Positions 44,700 to 53,427 of a stretch of DNA of 64,000 bases are shown one piece after another. The notes under the pieces were generated by a model, which was given only the letters and a program-made list of their open reading frames with translations, had not been told where the DNA came from and did no database searches. This DNA is from DATCYX01 sp963714425 (GTDB taxonomy: Bacteria; Chloroflexota; Anaerolineae; Anaerolineales; UBA4823). The DNA is taken from contig CAVQOI010000004.1 of NCBI GenBank assembly GCA_963714425.1, positions 496,001 to 560,000 on the forward strand. The letters are read 5' to 3'. The stretch's first letter is position 1. Every line of letters begins with the position of its first letter. The translations under genes and the position numbers were made by a program.

Positions 44700-45203
44700 T
44701 CAATCCTTTGAGTCTAGCATTACTGGAACGGCTTTCGTGTATGTACCTGGCTCAACCTTTTGTGGAGTTGGTTTGCCACCACTCGGCACCGGCAGGAGCA
44801 GCATATCCTTGGGGTAGATCGAACTGCGCCGGTCTGTGAAAGAGAGCTCATATTGGTCACCCAGGACAATTGCCTCGGTCGGGCAGGCGTCCTCGCAGTA
44901 ACCGCAGAAAATGCAACGCAAATAGTTGATCTCGTAGGTGCTGGCATATCGCTCGCCAGGAGAGTAGCGCACCTCATCTGTGTTCTCCGCCGATTCCACA
45001 AAAATTGCATCCGCCGGGCAAGCTACCGCGCAGAGTGAGCAACCAATACATTTTTCCAACCCGTTCTCATAGCGATGAAGATCGTGGCGTCCTTTGAAAC
45101 GCTTGCTTACGGGCCGTTTTACCTCAGGGTACTGGATGGTAACCGGCTTTTCAAACATCGACCGAAACGTGGTGGAGAGCCCACGGATTATCTCTGAAAA
45201 CAT
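44700..45203 (-). CDS. nuoI: NADH-quinone oxidoreductase subunit I
   Basis: A 167-residue peripheral-arm subunit carrying clusters N6a and N6b. Two 4Fe-4S motifs: CIGCSLCAVACP and CIFCGYCEDACP, with RCIFCGYCEDACPTEAIVLG typical of NuoI. It passes electrons to NuoB. Confidence 0.96.
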   Translation of the reverse strand: MFSEIIRGLSTTFRSMFEKPVTIQYPEVKRPVSKRFKGRHDLHRYENGLEKCIGCSLCAVACPADAIFVESAENTDEVRYSPGERYASTYEINYLRCIFCGYCEDACPTEAIVLGDQYELSFTDRRSSIYPKDMLLLPVPSGGKPTPQKVEPGTYTKAVPVMLDSKD

Positions 45204-45208
45204 GTGTC

Positions 45209-46291
45209 CTACCTCCTACCGATCGCAGCTCTCGAAAAATATATCACCAAACCGATACTTACTAATGAAAATAGCGGGATCAACCACAACATCTCCAAGA
45301 CCACACCGACTGCAGTAATGAGCACATTGATCAAGCCCAAGGGGAAGAGAATTTTCCAGCCGAAAGCCATCAGGCGGTCGTAGCGGATTCGAGGCAGCGT
45401 GGCTCGTATCCAGATCATCCCAAATAGCAGGATTAATACTTTAAGTAGGAGATAGACCGGTCCAAGCCAAGGAATCTGATCCACCAGCGGACCATGATAC
45501 CCACCAAAGAATAGGGCTGCGGCAATGACGCTTACAGCAATCATTTTGATGTACTCTGCCATGAAGAACAATGCGAACTTCATCCCAGAATATTCAGTAT
45601 GGTACCCTGCGGTAAGCTCTTGTTCAGCTTCAGGCATATCGAAGGGAGCGCGGTTGACTTCTGCGAGAGCAGATACCCAGAATACCAGTGCGCCCACAGG
45701 CTGCCAGATGACATACCAGCCAATATGCATTTGCGATTTGACGATATCTCCGACGCTCATCGAGTTTGCAAGCAGCATGGGACCGATGAGGGCCAAGCCG
45801 AGGGCCAGCTCGTAGCTGATCATTTGAGCCGACGAGCGGATACCACCCATCATAGCGTATTTGTTGTTTGAGGACCAACCTGCCAACACAATCCCGTACA
45901 CCGATATTGATGCGATGGCAGTGATATACAGCAGCCCTATGTTGATGTCAGTGATCGCCAGCGGTATCCTGCGCCCAAAGAGGGTTACAGTGTCTCCAAA
46001 GGGCACCACAGCCAGGATAATAAATGCCGGGATGACGGTTACAACTGGAGCTATGACAAACATAAGCTTGTCGGCTTTTGCTGGTACCAGCTCCTCCTTA
46101 AAGATCAGTTTCACGGCATCTGCCACCGGCTGCAACCAGCCGCCGGGGCCTGCACGGTTGGGTCCGATGCGCACCTGAATCCTCGCCAGGGCTTTGCGCT
46201 CGTAGAAAGTGAGGTAAGCAAAGCCAGTCAGCAAAGTGATTATCAGGATTATCGATTTAATGACCCATTCCAAGATCAGGGCATAATCCAT
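45209..46291 (-). CDS. nuoH: NADH-quinone oxidoreductase subunit H
   Basis: A 360-residue membrane subunit with eight helices forming part of the quinone channel. ERKALARIQVRIGPNRAGP near the N-terminus, ADAVKLIFKEELVP, EVNRAPFDMPEAEQELTAGY and WIRATLPRIRYDRLM are all present with the conserved acidic residues. Confidence 0.97.
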   Translation of the reverse strand: MDYALILEWVIKSIILIITLLTGFAYLTFYERKALARIQVRIGPNRAGPGGWLQPVADAVKLIFKEELVPAKADKLMFVIAPVVTVIPAFIILAVVPFGDTVTLFGRRIPLAITDINIGLLYITAIASISVYGIVLAGWSSNNKYAMMGGIRSSAQMISYELALGLALIGPMLLANSMSVGDIVKSQMHIGWYVIWQPVGALVFWVSALAEVNRAPFDMPEAEQELTAGYHTEYSGMKFALFFMAEYIKMIAVSVIAAALFFGGYHGPLVDQIPWLGPVYLLLKVLILLFGMIWIRATLPRIRYDRLMAFGWKILFPLGLINVLITAVGVVLEMLWLIPLFSLVSIGLVIYFSRAAIGRR

Positions 46292-46329
46292 AGGGGTCCT
46301 CTTGATAAATGGTGCGCAGCCGCGCTCTC

Positions 46330-48855
46330 CTAAACTAAAACCTTCTCCACAGCACGAAGCACAGCAGGTTCAGGGTGTGAGATAGGGATCCCCATACTGC
46401 GCGGTACAAGGACCACGCCTCGAGGGAGCGTCTCCTCCAGGTGCAATGTTACGAAAGTCGAGGTGCCGTTCAGGCTTAATTCGGCGGTATCGCCGCTAGA
46501 TAGCTTCAGGCGTTTGGCTTCCTCAGGATGTAGGGCTACATAGGGCTGCGGGATTCGCTGGTGCAGGATTTCTGAAGTCATCACCGTCTGACCACGGTCA
46601 TACAGCCGCGTCACGGGCACAGCCAGCAGGCTTTCTTCCTGGATGTAGAGCTCGGAAAGCCTCGGCCATGTGAGAGCGGGGGTTTCACCCCGATCCGCCG
46701 CGGAGGCTAACTGCACACCCAACCCTTGGCTGTTCTCATAGCCTGTACCACCGTAATACAGGTCTTCCCGTCCAAAGACCGGCCACTGCTCAGACACCTC
46801 GGATAGCTTGAGATATGTGAGGCCAGCATACCCAGGCACTGAATTGGCAATACGGACCATGACCTTGGAGGGAATACGCTCCTCAAGGTCGAGCCCAAGC
46901 AGATTGCCTAATGCAGCCGTCGCGGAAAAATCTGCTTTGCAGCCTGGGCGCTCGGGAATTGCAGGATAGAAGCGCTGAACCCGGCGCTCGCCATTTGTGT
47001 ACGTTCCCTCGCGCTCAGTGAATGCCAGGACAGGCAGGACTACATCCGCTAGCTTGGCAGTGTCGGTCAAGAACATTTCCTGAACAACCAGGAAGTCCCC
47101 GGTTTCCGCCATGTTTGGATTATCTCCGGCAGGGTCAGCTGCGACAACATAAAGCACTTTTGCTGAAGCCATCGCCTGCTTAAGATCAGGAAGTGGCCGG
47201 AAGCCCATATCCCAAGCGCCCTGATCGTTGGTGCGTGACCAGACTGCAATAAGCCCGTTGTTCGGACTACCGACGTGGCCGGTGGTGATCAATAAGTTAG
47301 AGCAAGCTTCGGCGAGTGATTGAGAAGATTCTAAGCCTGTACCTTCGCTCCCATACAAGATTACGGCATTCTCCGCACCTGCCAGAGCTTTAGCAGCCGC
47401 CTGCAAATCCGTGCTTCGCAACAATCCTTGTATAGCATCTGGCAGACTCGGGCGCTTGGCTGAGAGAGCATTAACCATTGCAAGCCCTGCTGCGGCTTCG
47501 GCTCCATAAGGGTAGCGAATGGAGTACTTGGCGTAGCGATCCAGCTTGGTTGAGCGAGGGTTTGCAACGATCAGCTGGGCGCCCCGCTCAGCTGCTTGCT
47601 TGATGCGCAACCACCAGATCGGGGCTTCTTCGAGCAGATCACTTGCGATCACCAGAATCGCCGTCTCGGGACCCATCATCGAAAAGTTTGTGCCCTTGCC
47701 TACACCCACCTGTGATACCAGGTCACCGCCTGCCATATGCGTGTATAAGGCGGAAACACCACCCTGAGCGGATGTGAGCTGGTGCAAGTTGAACAGGTCT
47801 TCATTTGAAAGCCGCCCGCTCGCCAGAGTTACCAGACCGTCTCCTGCAGATTTAATATGCTCAGCAACCAGCTTGAGCGCTTCCTCCCACGATGAGGGAA
47901 CCAAATCGCTGCCTTTACGCACCATCGGCTGAGTTATGCGCTGTTTACTTTCGGTGTAATGGTAAGAGAAGCGTCCTTTATCACAGATCCAGATCTCGTT
48001 GACCTGCTCGTTCTGGCGGGGCATGACACGCTTGATCACCCACTTACCACCCGACTTGGCTTCACGACGCACGTTGAGGGTCAGATTACAGCCTACCGGG
48101 CACTGCGAGCAGATTGAAGCCGCCGCGTTCAGCTCCCAGGGGCGAGCGCCAAAACGAAAATCCACCGTGGTCAATGCGCCCACCGGACAGATATCTGTGG
48201 TGTTGCCTGAGAATATCGAATCAAATCCCGGCTCGGAGAAAGTCACAATCTCCATCGAACGACCTCTCTGAGAAAAACCGATCACCGGGTCGTCGACAAT
48301 CTCATCTTGAAAACGCACACAACGCCCGCACTGGATACAACGCTCGCGGTCCAGCACGATCAGCTCGCCTAAGGGGACCTGCTTAGCCAGATGTTTCTTG
48401 TCGTCGTACAGGTAGCGGCTTTCTCCAGGCCCGAAACCCATTGTCAGGTTTTGGAGCGGGCACTCGCCGCCCTTATCACAAATGGGACAATCCAGTGGAT
48501 GGGATGTGAGTAAAAACTCCAAAACATCTTCACGTCCAGCTTTGACTTTGTCGGTCATGCCCAACACCACCATACCCTCGGAGACCGGTGTTGTGCAGGC
48601 AGTCTCTAGCTTAGGGTTAAACTGGATTGTGGGCGAACCATCGTCATTCAAGACTGGTTGTCCGCTGCCTCGATCGATGAGAGGGCGACCAATCTCCACC
48701 AGGCACATGCGGCACATCCCCACAGGCTCTAGCTTAGGGTGGTAGCAGAAGACCGGAATATCAATACCGATTTTTTTAGCAGCATCCACAAGCACCGTGC
48801 CCTGGGGAACTGTCACTTGATGCCCATCAATTGTCAGTGTAACCTGTTTGCTCAT
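46330..48855 (-). CDS. nuoG: NADH-quinone oxidoreductase subunit G
   Basis: An 841-residue Fe-S subunit. 2Fe-2S: CYHPKLEPVGMCRMCLVEIG and ACTTPV. The His/Cys cluster N5 motif is HPLDCPICDKGGECPLQN. CIQCGRCVRFQDE and CPVGCNLTLN are further clusters. The rest (about 240-840) is a molybdopterin-oxidoreductase-like domain without evident cofactor. Start ATG 48855 (MSKQVTLTIDG) is chosen because homology begins there; the frame is open 31 codons further. Confidence 0.93.
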   Translation of the reverse strand: MSKQVTLTIDGHQVTVPQGTVLVDAAKKIGIDIPVFCYHPKLEPVGMCRMCLVEIGRPLIDRGSGQPVLNDDGSPTIQFNPKLETACTTPVSEGMVVLGMTDKVKAGREDVLEFLLTSHPLDCPICDKGGECPLQNLTMGFGPGESRYLYDDKKHLAKQVPLGELIVLDRERCIQCGRCVRFQDEIVDDPVIGFSQRGRSMEIVTFSEPGFDSIFSGNTTDICPVGALTTVDFRFGARPWELNAAASICSQCPVGCNLTLNVRREAKSGGKWVIKRVMPRQNEQVNEIWICDKGRFSYHYTESKQRITQPMVRKGSDLVPSSWEEALKLVAEHIKSAGDGLVTLASGRLSNEDLFNLHQLTSAQGGVSALYTHMAGGDLVSQVGVGKGTNFSMMGPETAILVIASDLLEEAPIWWLRIKQAAERGAQLIVANPRSTKLDRYAKYSIRYPYGAEAAAGLAMVNALSAKRPSLPDAIQGLLRSTDLQAAAKALAGAENAVILYGSEGTGLESSQSLAEACSNLLITTGHVGSPNNGLIAVWSRTNDQGAWDMGFRPLPDLKQAMASAKVLYVVAADPAGDNPNMAETGDFLVVQEMFLTDTAKLADVVLPVLAFTEREGTYTNGERRVQRFYPAIPERPGCKADFSATAALGNLLGLDLEERIPSKVMVRIANSVPGYAGLTYLKLSEVSEQWPVFGREDLYYGGTGYENSQGLGVQLASAADRGETPALTWPRLSELYIQEESLLAVPVTRLYDRGQTVMTSEILHQRIPQPYVALHPEEAKRLKLSSGDTAELSLNGTSTFVTLHLEETLPRGVVLVPRSMGIPISHPEPAVLRAVEKVLV

Positions 48856-48877
48856 CAAGAAACTCCGAATGTAGCGT

Positions 48878-50191
48878 TCAGCTGGAACTCGCGTTCTGAT
48901 CCTGCTGCGATAATGATGGCTCGAGACCAGGAGAGGAGAACTGTCCACTAAGTTTCAATTTGAAATCACCTTCAAAGCGGTCGATCCCTGAGATCACGGC
49001 TTCGATCGAAAATTCACCCAGTGCGCACAGGCACTTACCTTGAATCTGGCTTGCTACATCATAAAGCAGCGCCAGGTCCTCCTGGGTAGCTTTGCTATGC
49101 TCGAGCCGGTTTGTTAGATGCTTCATCCAGTATGTGCCCTCCCGGCATGGGGTGCATTTTCCACACGATTCGTGCTGGAAAAAGTGAATGGTCTTGTTTA
49201 TCAGCCAGGAGATATTGACCGAATCATCAATGACGATCACGGATGCTGAGCCGAGCTGCGCTCCCACGTTCGGGACATTTTCATAATCCATAGGCGTATC
49301 CAGAGCTTCATCGGTCGCTACGATCAGGGATGAAGAGGCGCCTGCCGGCATAATGGCTTTGATTTGTCGCCGGTCGGGAATACCGCCGCCATGCTCGAAG
49401 ATTAGCGCCCGGAAGGTCGTCCCCAGTGGAAGCTCATAATTCCCCGGGCGGTTGACGTTCCCGCTCAGTGAGAAGATTTTTACACCGGGACTTTTCTCTG
49501 TCCCATATGTCCGGTACCACTCCGCCCCGCGATCAATAATCAATGGTACATTTGAAAGGGTCTCGACATTGTTGACCACGGTGGGCTTGCCATACAGACC
49601 GAAGGAAGGCGGGAACGGCGGGCGCAGTCTGGGCTGACCGAGCTTGCCCTCCAAAGATTCGAGCATTGCAGTCTCTTCGCCGCAGATGTAAGCGCCAGCG
49701 CCTAGATGTGTATAGATGCGGAGCGAGTATCCGCTGCTGAACAAATTCTCACCCAAATACCCTGCAGCCTCCATCTCGGCGATGCGCTGGTCGAGCTGGT
49801 GGGCAAGCTGCCAGAATTCTCCCCTCAAATATACATACGCCACTTTTGCCTGTATGGCAAAGGCAGCAATAGCCACGCCCTCCAGAAATTGGAAGGGATT
49901 ACCCTCCATGATCTCGCGATCTTTGAAGGTGCCTGGCTCGGATTCGTCGGCATTGGCGGCAACATAATGCGGCCAACTATTGTTATCAATGAACGACCAT
50001 TTCAATCCAGTGGGGAAACCCGCGCCACCACGCCCGCGCAACCCTGAATCTTTGACAACTTCGGTCACCTGCGCCGGCTTCATGGATGTGACTGCCTTAT
50101 TAAATGCCTGGAAACCCCCATGCTGGCGATATACTTCCAGCCGGTTGATGGTGGGGATCTCGCGATTGCGGAGGAGCAAGTATTTACTCAC
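48878..50191 (-). CDS. nuoF: NADH-quinone oxidoreductase subunit F
   Basis: A 437-residue NADH-binding flavoprotein. Glycine-rich NADH site GRGGAGFPTGLKW, FMN region ICGEETAMLESLEGKLGQPRLRPP (in pieces), N3 4Fe-4S cluster ESCGKCTPCREG and CALGEFS. Overlaps nuoE by 8 bases, consistent with coupled translation. Confidence 0.96.
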   Translation of the reverse strand: MSKYLLLRNREIPTINRLEVYRQHGGFQAFNKAVTSMKPAQVTEVVKDSGLRGRGGAGFPTGLKWSFIDNNSWPHYVAANADESEPGTFKDREIMEGNPFQFLEGVAIAAFAIQAKVAYVYLRGEFWQLAHQLDQRIAEMEAAGYLGENLFSSGYSLRIYTHLGAGAYICGEETAMLESLEGKLGQPRLRPPFPPSFGLYGKPTVVNNVETLSNVPLIIDRGAEWYRTYGTEKSPGVKIFSLSGNVNRPGNYELPLGTTFRALIFEHGGGIPDRRQIKAIMPAGASSSLIVATDEALDTPMDYENVPNVGAQLGSASVIVIDDSVNISWLINKTIHFFQHESCGKCTPCREGTYWMKHLTNRLEHSKATQEDLALLYDVASQIQGKCLCALGEFSIEAVISGIDRFEGDFKLKLSGQFSSPGLEPSLSQQDQNASSS

Positions 50192-50684
50192 GCCTCTTCC
50201 CTTCCCGCCAGCCCTTCACAAGGTTCATAGTGCTCTCAACCGTCTGGTTCTCATAGTACACCAGCCCTTCACCAGTTTGCACCTGGAACATGGGAGCTTT
50301 ATCACAAGCAGCCAGGCACATCACCGCCTCAACTGTTACAAGCCCATCGGGAGTGGTCTCACCCACGTTTATCCCCAGAGTCTCGCACAGCTTGTCCAGG
50401 AACTCCTGTGCACCCCGCAAGGCACAGGGCAAGTCAGTACAAACCTGGATGCGGTACTTACCGCCTGGTTCGTCGTAATACAGCGTATAAAAGCCGACGA
50501 TCGAACCCACGTCAGTGGATGAAATACTCAGGATTTCGGCGATCTCGTTCATGGCTGCCTTGCTCACATAGCCCTGCGCGCGCTGCGCCAGGTAGAGCAG
50601 CGGCATAACCGCTGAGCGCTTCTGATCTGGTGGGTATTTTGCTAGAATTTTTTCTATTTCTTCGGTGTATTTTTCCTTCAGCAT
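50184..50684 (-). CDS. nuoE: NADH-quinone oxidoreductase subunit E
   Basis: A 166-residue thioredoxin-like subunit holding the 2Fe-2S cluster N1a: QVCTDLPCALRGAQEFLD and AVMCLAACDKAPM give the four Cys. Start ATG 50684 (MLKEKYTEEIEKIL), preceded by AGGTGAG, 4 bases after the nuoD stop. Confidence 0.95.
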   Translation of the reverse strand: MLKEKYTEEIEKILAKYPPDQKRSAVMPLLYLAQRAQGYVSKAAMNEIAEILSISSTDVGSIVGFYTLYYDEPGGKYRIQVCTDLPCALRGAQEFLDKLCETLGINVGETTPDGLVTVEAVMCLAACDKAPMFQVQTGEGLVYYENQTVESTMNLVKGWREGKRRE

Positions 50685-50688
50685 GGTC

Positions 50689-51918
50689 TCACCTGTCCAC
50701 GTCTCCCAGGACGATGTCAACGGTGCCAATCAACGCTACCAGGTCGGCAACCAGATGCTTTTTGGATATTAAGGGAAGTATTTGCAGGTTATCAAAGGAA
50801 GGAGTGCGCCAGTAAACTCGATACGGTTCAGGTCCGCCATCTCCTTCAAGGAACACACCAAGCTCACCGCGCGGTGATTCGACTGACACATACACGCTGC
50901 CCTTGGGAGCGTTGAAACCCTCCGTCCAGAGCTTGAAGTGGTGAATCAGTGCTTCCATGCTAACCCCAAGTTCGGAGCGCGGCGGCGGGACAAACTTGCG
51001 ATTGTTGCTGCGCACTGGACCATCCGGCAGCTTATCTAATGCTTGTTGGATGATGCGAGTAGATTGGCGCATCTCTTCCATCCGCACCACGTAGCGAGCA
51101 TAGGTATCGCCATCCACGTGCGTGGGGATATCGAACTCGTACTGCTCGTAGCCCGAATAAGGCTGTACTTTGCGCAGGTCGTGGGGCACATTCGATGCGC
51201 GTAATGTAGGTCCGGTCACACCCCACCGTATCGCATCTTCGGTGGAGAGCAAGCCGATCTTTTTGGTGCGATCGAGGAAGAGCGGGTTTTTTGTGAGCAA
51301 AGCTTCGTATTCATCGATACGGGCAGGGATGACTTTCAGGAAATGCTGCACAGCTTGTTCAAATTCTACCGGTACATCCCGCCATAGACCACCAGGGCGG
51401 AAGTAAGTCGCCATCATCCGCTGTCCACCGCACAGCTCGATGATATCCATGATCATCTCACGCTCTCGGAAGCAATACAGGAAAACCGACATGGCTGCCA
51501 GGTCCAGCGCATGAGTACCAAGCCATACAAGGTGCGAGGCAATGCGCTGCAGCTCAGCAAGGATCACACGCACAGCCTGTGCCCGAGTGGGCACATCCAG
51601 GTCTACCAGCTTTTCGATCGCCAGGCAATACACCAGGTTGTTGCCGGTGGTATTCAAATAATCCAAGCGGTCAGTCATCACTGCGGCTTTCTCATACGTT
51701 TTGGCTTCCATATTTTTCTCAATACCGGTATGTAGGAAGCCAACATCGGGAATGCAATTGACAACAATTTCGCCATCCAGCTCTAAAAGTAAACGTAGAA
51801 CGCCATGTGTGCTGGGGTGCTGAGGGCCCATATTGAGCAGCACAGTCTCCCCCTCCACAGCTCGATCCGAGATGAGATGGCGAAGCTCGTCTAAGGTAAT
51901 TTCGGTTTTTTCGAACAT
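50689..51918 (-). CDS. nuoD: NADH-quinone oxidoreductase subunit D
   Basis: A 409-residue quinone-site subunit related to [NiFe]-hydrogenase large subunits. NMGPQHPSTHGVLRLLLELDGE at the N-terminus holds the quinone-binding His; DVGFLHTGIEKNME, DRLDYLNTTGNNL and ESPRGELGVFLEGDGG are family motifs. Starts 3 bases after the nuoC stop. Confidence 0.97.
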   Translation of the reverse strand: MFEKTEITLDELRHLISDRAVEGETVLLNMGPQHPSTHGVLRLLLELDGEIVVNCIPDVGFLHTGIEKNMEAKTYEKAAVMTDRLDYLNTTGNNLVYCLAIEKLVDLDVPTRAQAVRVILAELQRIASHLVWLGTHALDLAAMSVFLYCFREREMIMDIIELCGGQRMMATYFRPGGLWRDVPVEFEQAVQHFLKVIPARIDEYEALLTKNPLFLDRTKKIGLLSTEDAIRWGVTGPTLRASNVPHDLRKVQPYSGYEQYEFDIPTHVDGDTYARYVVRMEEMRQSTRIIQQALDKLPDGPVRSNNRKFVPPPRSELGVSMEALIHHFKLWTEGFNAPKGSVYVSVESPRGELGVFLEGDGGPEPYRVYWRTPSFDNLQILPLISKKHLVADLVALIGTVDIVLGDVDR

Positions 51919-51921
51919 GGT

Positions 51922-52434
51922 TTATTCTTTGGCGTACGGTTTCCTGGAGTCGATCTCATCAAAATTGAATGTAAATTGTACCTCTTCATACCCGAGGGGA
52001 TAGTCTTTGCGCAAGGGGTGCCCCTCCCAGTCATAGGGCATTAGGATCCGGCGCAGGTCCGTGTGTCCATCGAAGTGGATACCAAACATATCCCAGACTT
52101 CGCGCTCGTGCCAGTTAGCATTCGGGAACACGCCTTCGACAGTGGGCAAGCTGGGGGAATTGCCATCAACCGGCACGCGCAAAGTCATGCGCAAGTTATG
52201 GGATAACGAAAGCAGGAGGTAGACGATATGAAATCTTGGTGCCTGCGCAGGCCAGTAATCCACCGCCGTCTGTCCGAGGAGCATTTCGAAGCCGAATTCG
52301 TCGTGCAACGACCGGCATACCTCCACGATCTTTTCTGGGGATACAATCAAGCTTAACTGGTCGCGAAACTCACTGGTCTCGGCGCCAAAACGTTCAGCAA
52401 GTGTATCTGCGATACGTTTTATTGTTCCTTCCAT
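51922..52434 (-). CDS. nuoC: NADH-quinone oxidoreductase subunit C
   Basis: A 170-residue peripheral-arm subunit without cofactor. Signature WHEREVWDMFGIHFDGHTDLRRILMPYDWEGHPLRKDYPL (about residues 113-150; read in pieces) is diagnostic of the 30-kDa subunit. Encoded separately from NuoD, not fused. A 73-base gap separates it from nuoB. Confidence 0.96.
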   Translation of the reverse strand: MEGTIKRIADTLAERFGAETSEFRDQLSLIVSPEKIVEVCRSLHDEFGFEMLLGQTAVDYWPAQAPRFHIVYLLLSLSHNLRMTLRVPVDGNSPSLPTVEGVFPNANWHEREVWDMFGIHFDGHTDLRRILMPYDWEGHPLRKDYPLGYEEVQFTFNFDEIDSRKPYAKE

Positions 52435-52507
52435 TAATCATCCGCCTTCATTCTGGCATACTTCCATACGCCTTTTGATGAGAGGACACTTCTGAGCGCC
52501 CCACTGA

Positions 52508-52990
52508 TTACGCCCAATCTTTTATCTTCTCGCCACGTACCTTCTCGTGCAGGGTTACGATCCCGTGTATGAGGGCTTCCGGGCGCGGCGGGCAGCCGGC
52601 TACATATACATCCACCGGGACAACCTCGTCCACGCCTTGGACGATGGCGTAGTTGTTGAAAACGCCTCCACACGAAGCGCAATCTCCCATTGCAATCACC
52701 CACTTCGGGTCGGGCATCTGGTCATACAGCCGGCGTAAGACCGGCGCCATCTTTCGGCTGACACGCCCAGCGACGATCATCAGATCAGACTGGCGCGGGC
52801 TGGCGCGCATTAATTCCATGCCAAACCGGCTCATATCATAGTTAGAAGCCTGTGCCGACATCATCTCGATGGCGCAGCAGGCTAAACCGAAAAGCATCGG
52901 CCACATGGCATTAGTTCGCGCCCAATTGACTGCCTCTTCCAGCTTGAGCGTCACAGCGCCCATATTGCCGAGCTTCTGCTCTACTCCCAT
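52508..52990 (-). CDS. nuoB: NADH-quinone oxidoreductase subunit B
   Basis: A 160-residue subunit carrying cluster N2, the last electron donor to quinone. FGLACCAIEMM (adjacent Cys pair), MGDCASCGGVF and VAGCPPRPEALIHGI supply the four Cys. Start ATG 52990 (MGVEQKLG) follows AAAGGAG by 9 bases; it overlaps the end of nuoA by 10 bases. Confidence 0.96.
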   Translation of the reverse strand: MGVEQKLGNMGAVTLKLEEAVNWARTNAMWPMLFGLACCAIEMMSAQASNYDMSRFGMELMRASPRQSDLMIVAGRVSRKMAPVLRRLYDQMPDPKWVIAMGDCASCGGVFNNYAIVQGVDEVVPVDVYVAGCPPRPEALIHGIVTLHEKVRGEKIKDWA

Positions 52991-53337
52991 TCCATTGCTC
53001 CTTTTTTCCACGCATAAACATAACCTACCAATAAAACAAACACAAAGATGAACATTTCAATCAACCCAAATATCCCCAATTTACGCAGGACGATAGCCCA
53101 AGGGAGGAAGAAGATCACTTCGATATCAAACAAGATGAATAACACGGCTACCATGTAGAATCGGATCGGCATACGCCGGGTACCGGGTCCAATGGGCGTC
53201 ATTCCCGATTCATAGGGGAGGGATTTGTGTTCTGTGGGGCGCTTCGGACCGAACAGATGGCCGATTCCAACCACCAATAAAGCTAGAACTGTCGCCAGCA
53301 CCAGGAGAATGGCAATGGGGAGATATTCAAGCAGCAT
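52981..53337 (-). CDS. nuoA: NADH-quinone oxidoreductase subunit A
   Basis: A 118-residue subunit with three helices. YESGMTPIGPGTRRMPIRFYMVAVLFILFDIEVIFFLPWA (in pieces) carries the conserved Glu/Asp loop and helix 2. First gene of the nuo operon; GAGGTGG precedes the ATG. Confidence 0.96.
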   Translation of the reverse strand: MLLEYLPIAILLVLATVLALLVVGIGHLFGPKRPTEHKSLPYESGMTPIGPGTRRMPIRFYMVAVLFILFDIEVIFFLPWAIVLRKLGIFGLIEMFIFVFVLLVGYVYAWKKGAMEWE

Positions 53338-53369
53338 AGTCCACCTCGCGTGGTGTCATATTTCAATCT

Positions 53370-53396
53370 AAGTTTATCTTAGAAGTAAGTTTATCA
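53370..53396 (-). promoter_or_regulatory. direct repeat upstream of nuoA
   Basis: TAAGTTTATC occurs twice, at 53370-53379 and 53387-53396, start-to-start 17 bases (GATAAACTTA on the coding strand). The pair lies 33-60 bases upstream of the nuoA start in the 90-base rpoD-nuoA gap. The spacing of about 1.6 helical turns would fit a regulator site. No clear promoter or rpoD terminator is visible here. Confidence 0.4.
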
Positions 53397-53427
53397 CAGG
53401 TGGAAAATTTCACAAATTAATAATGGG

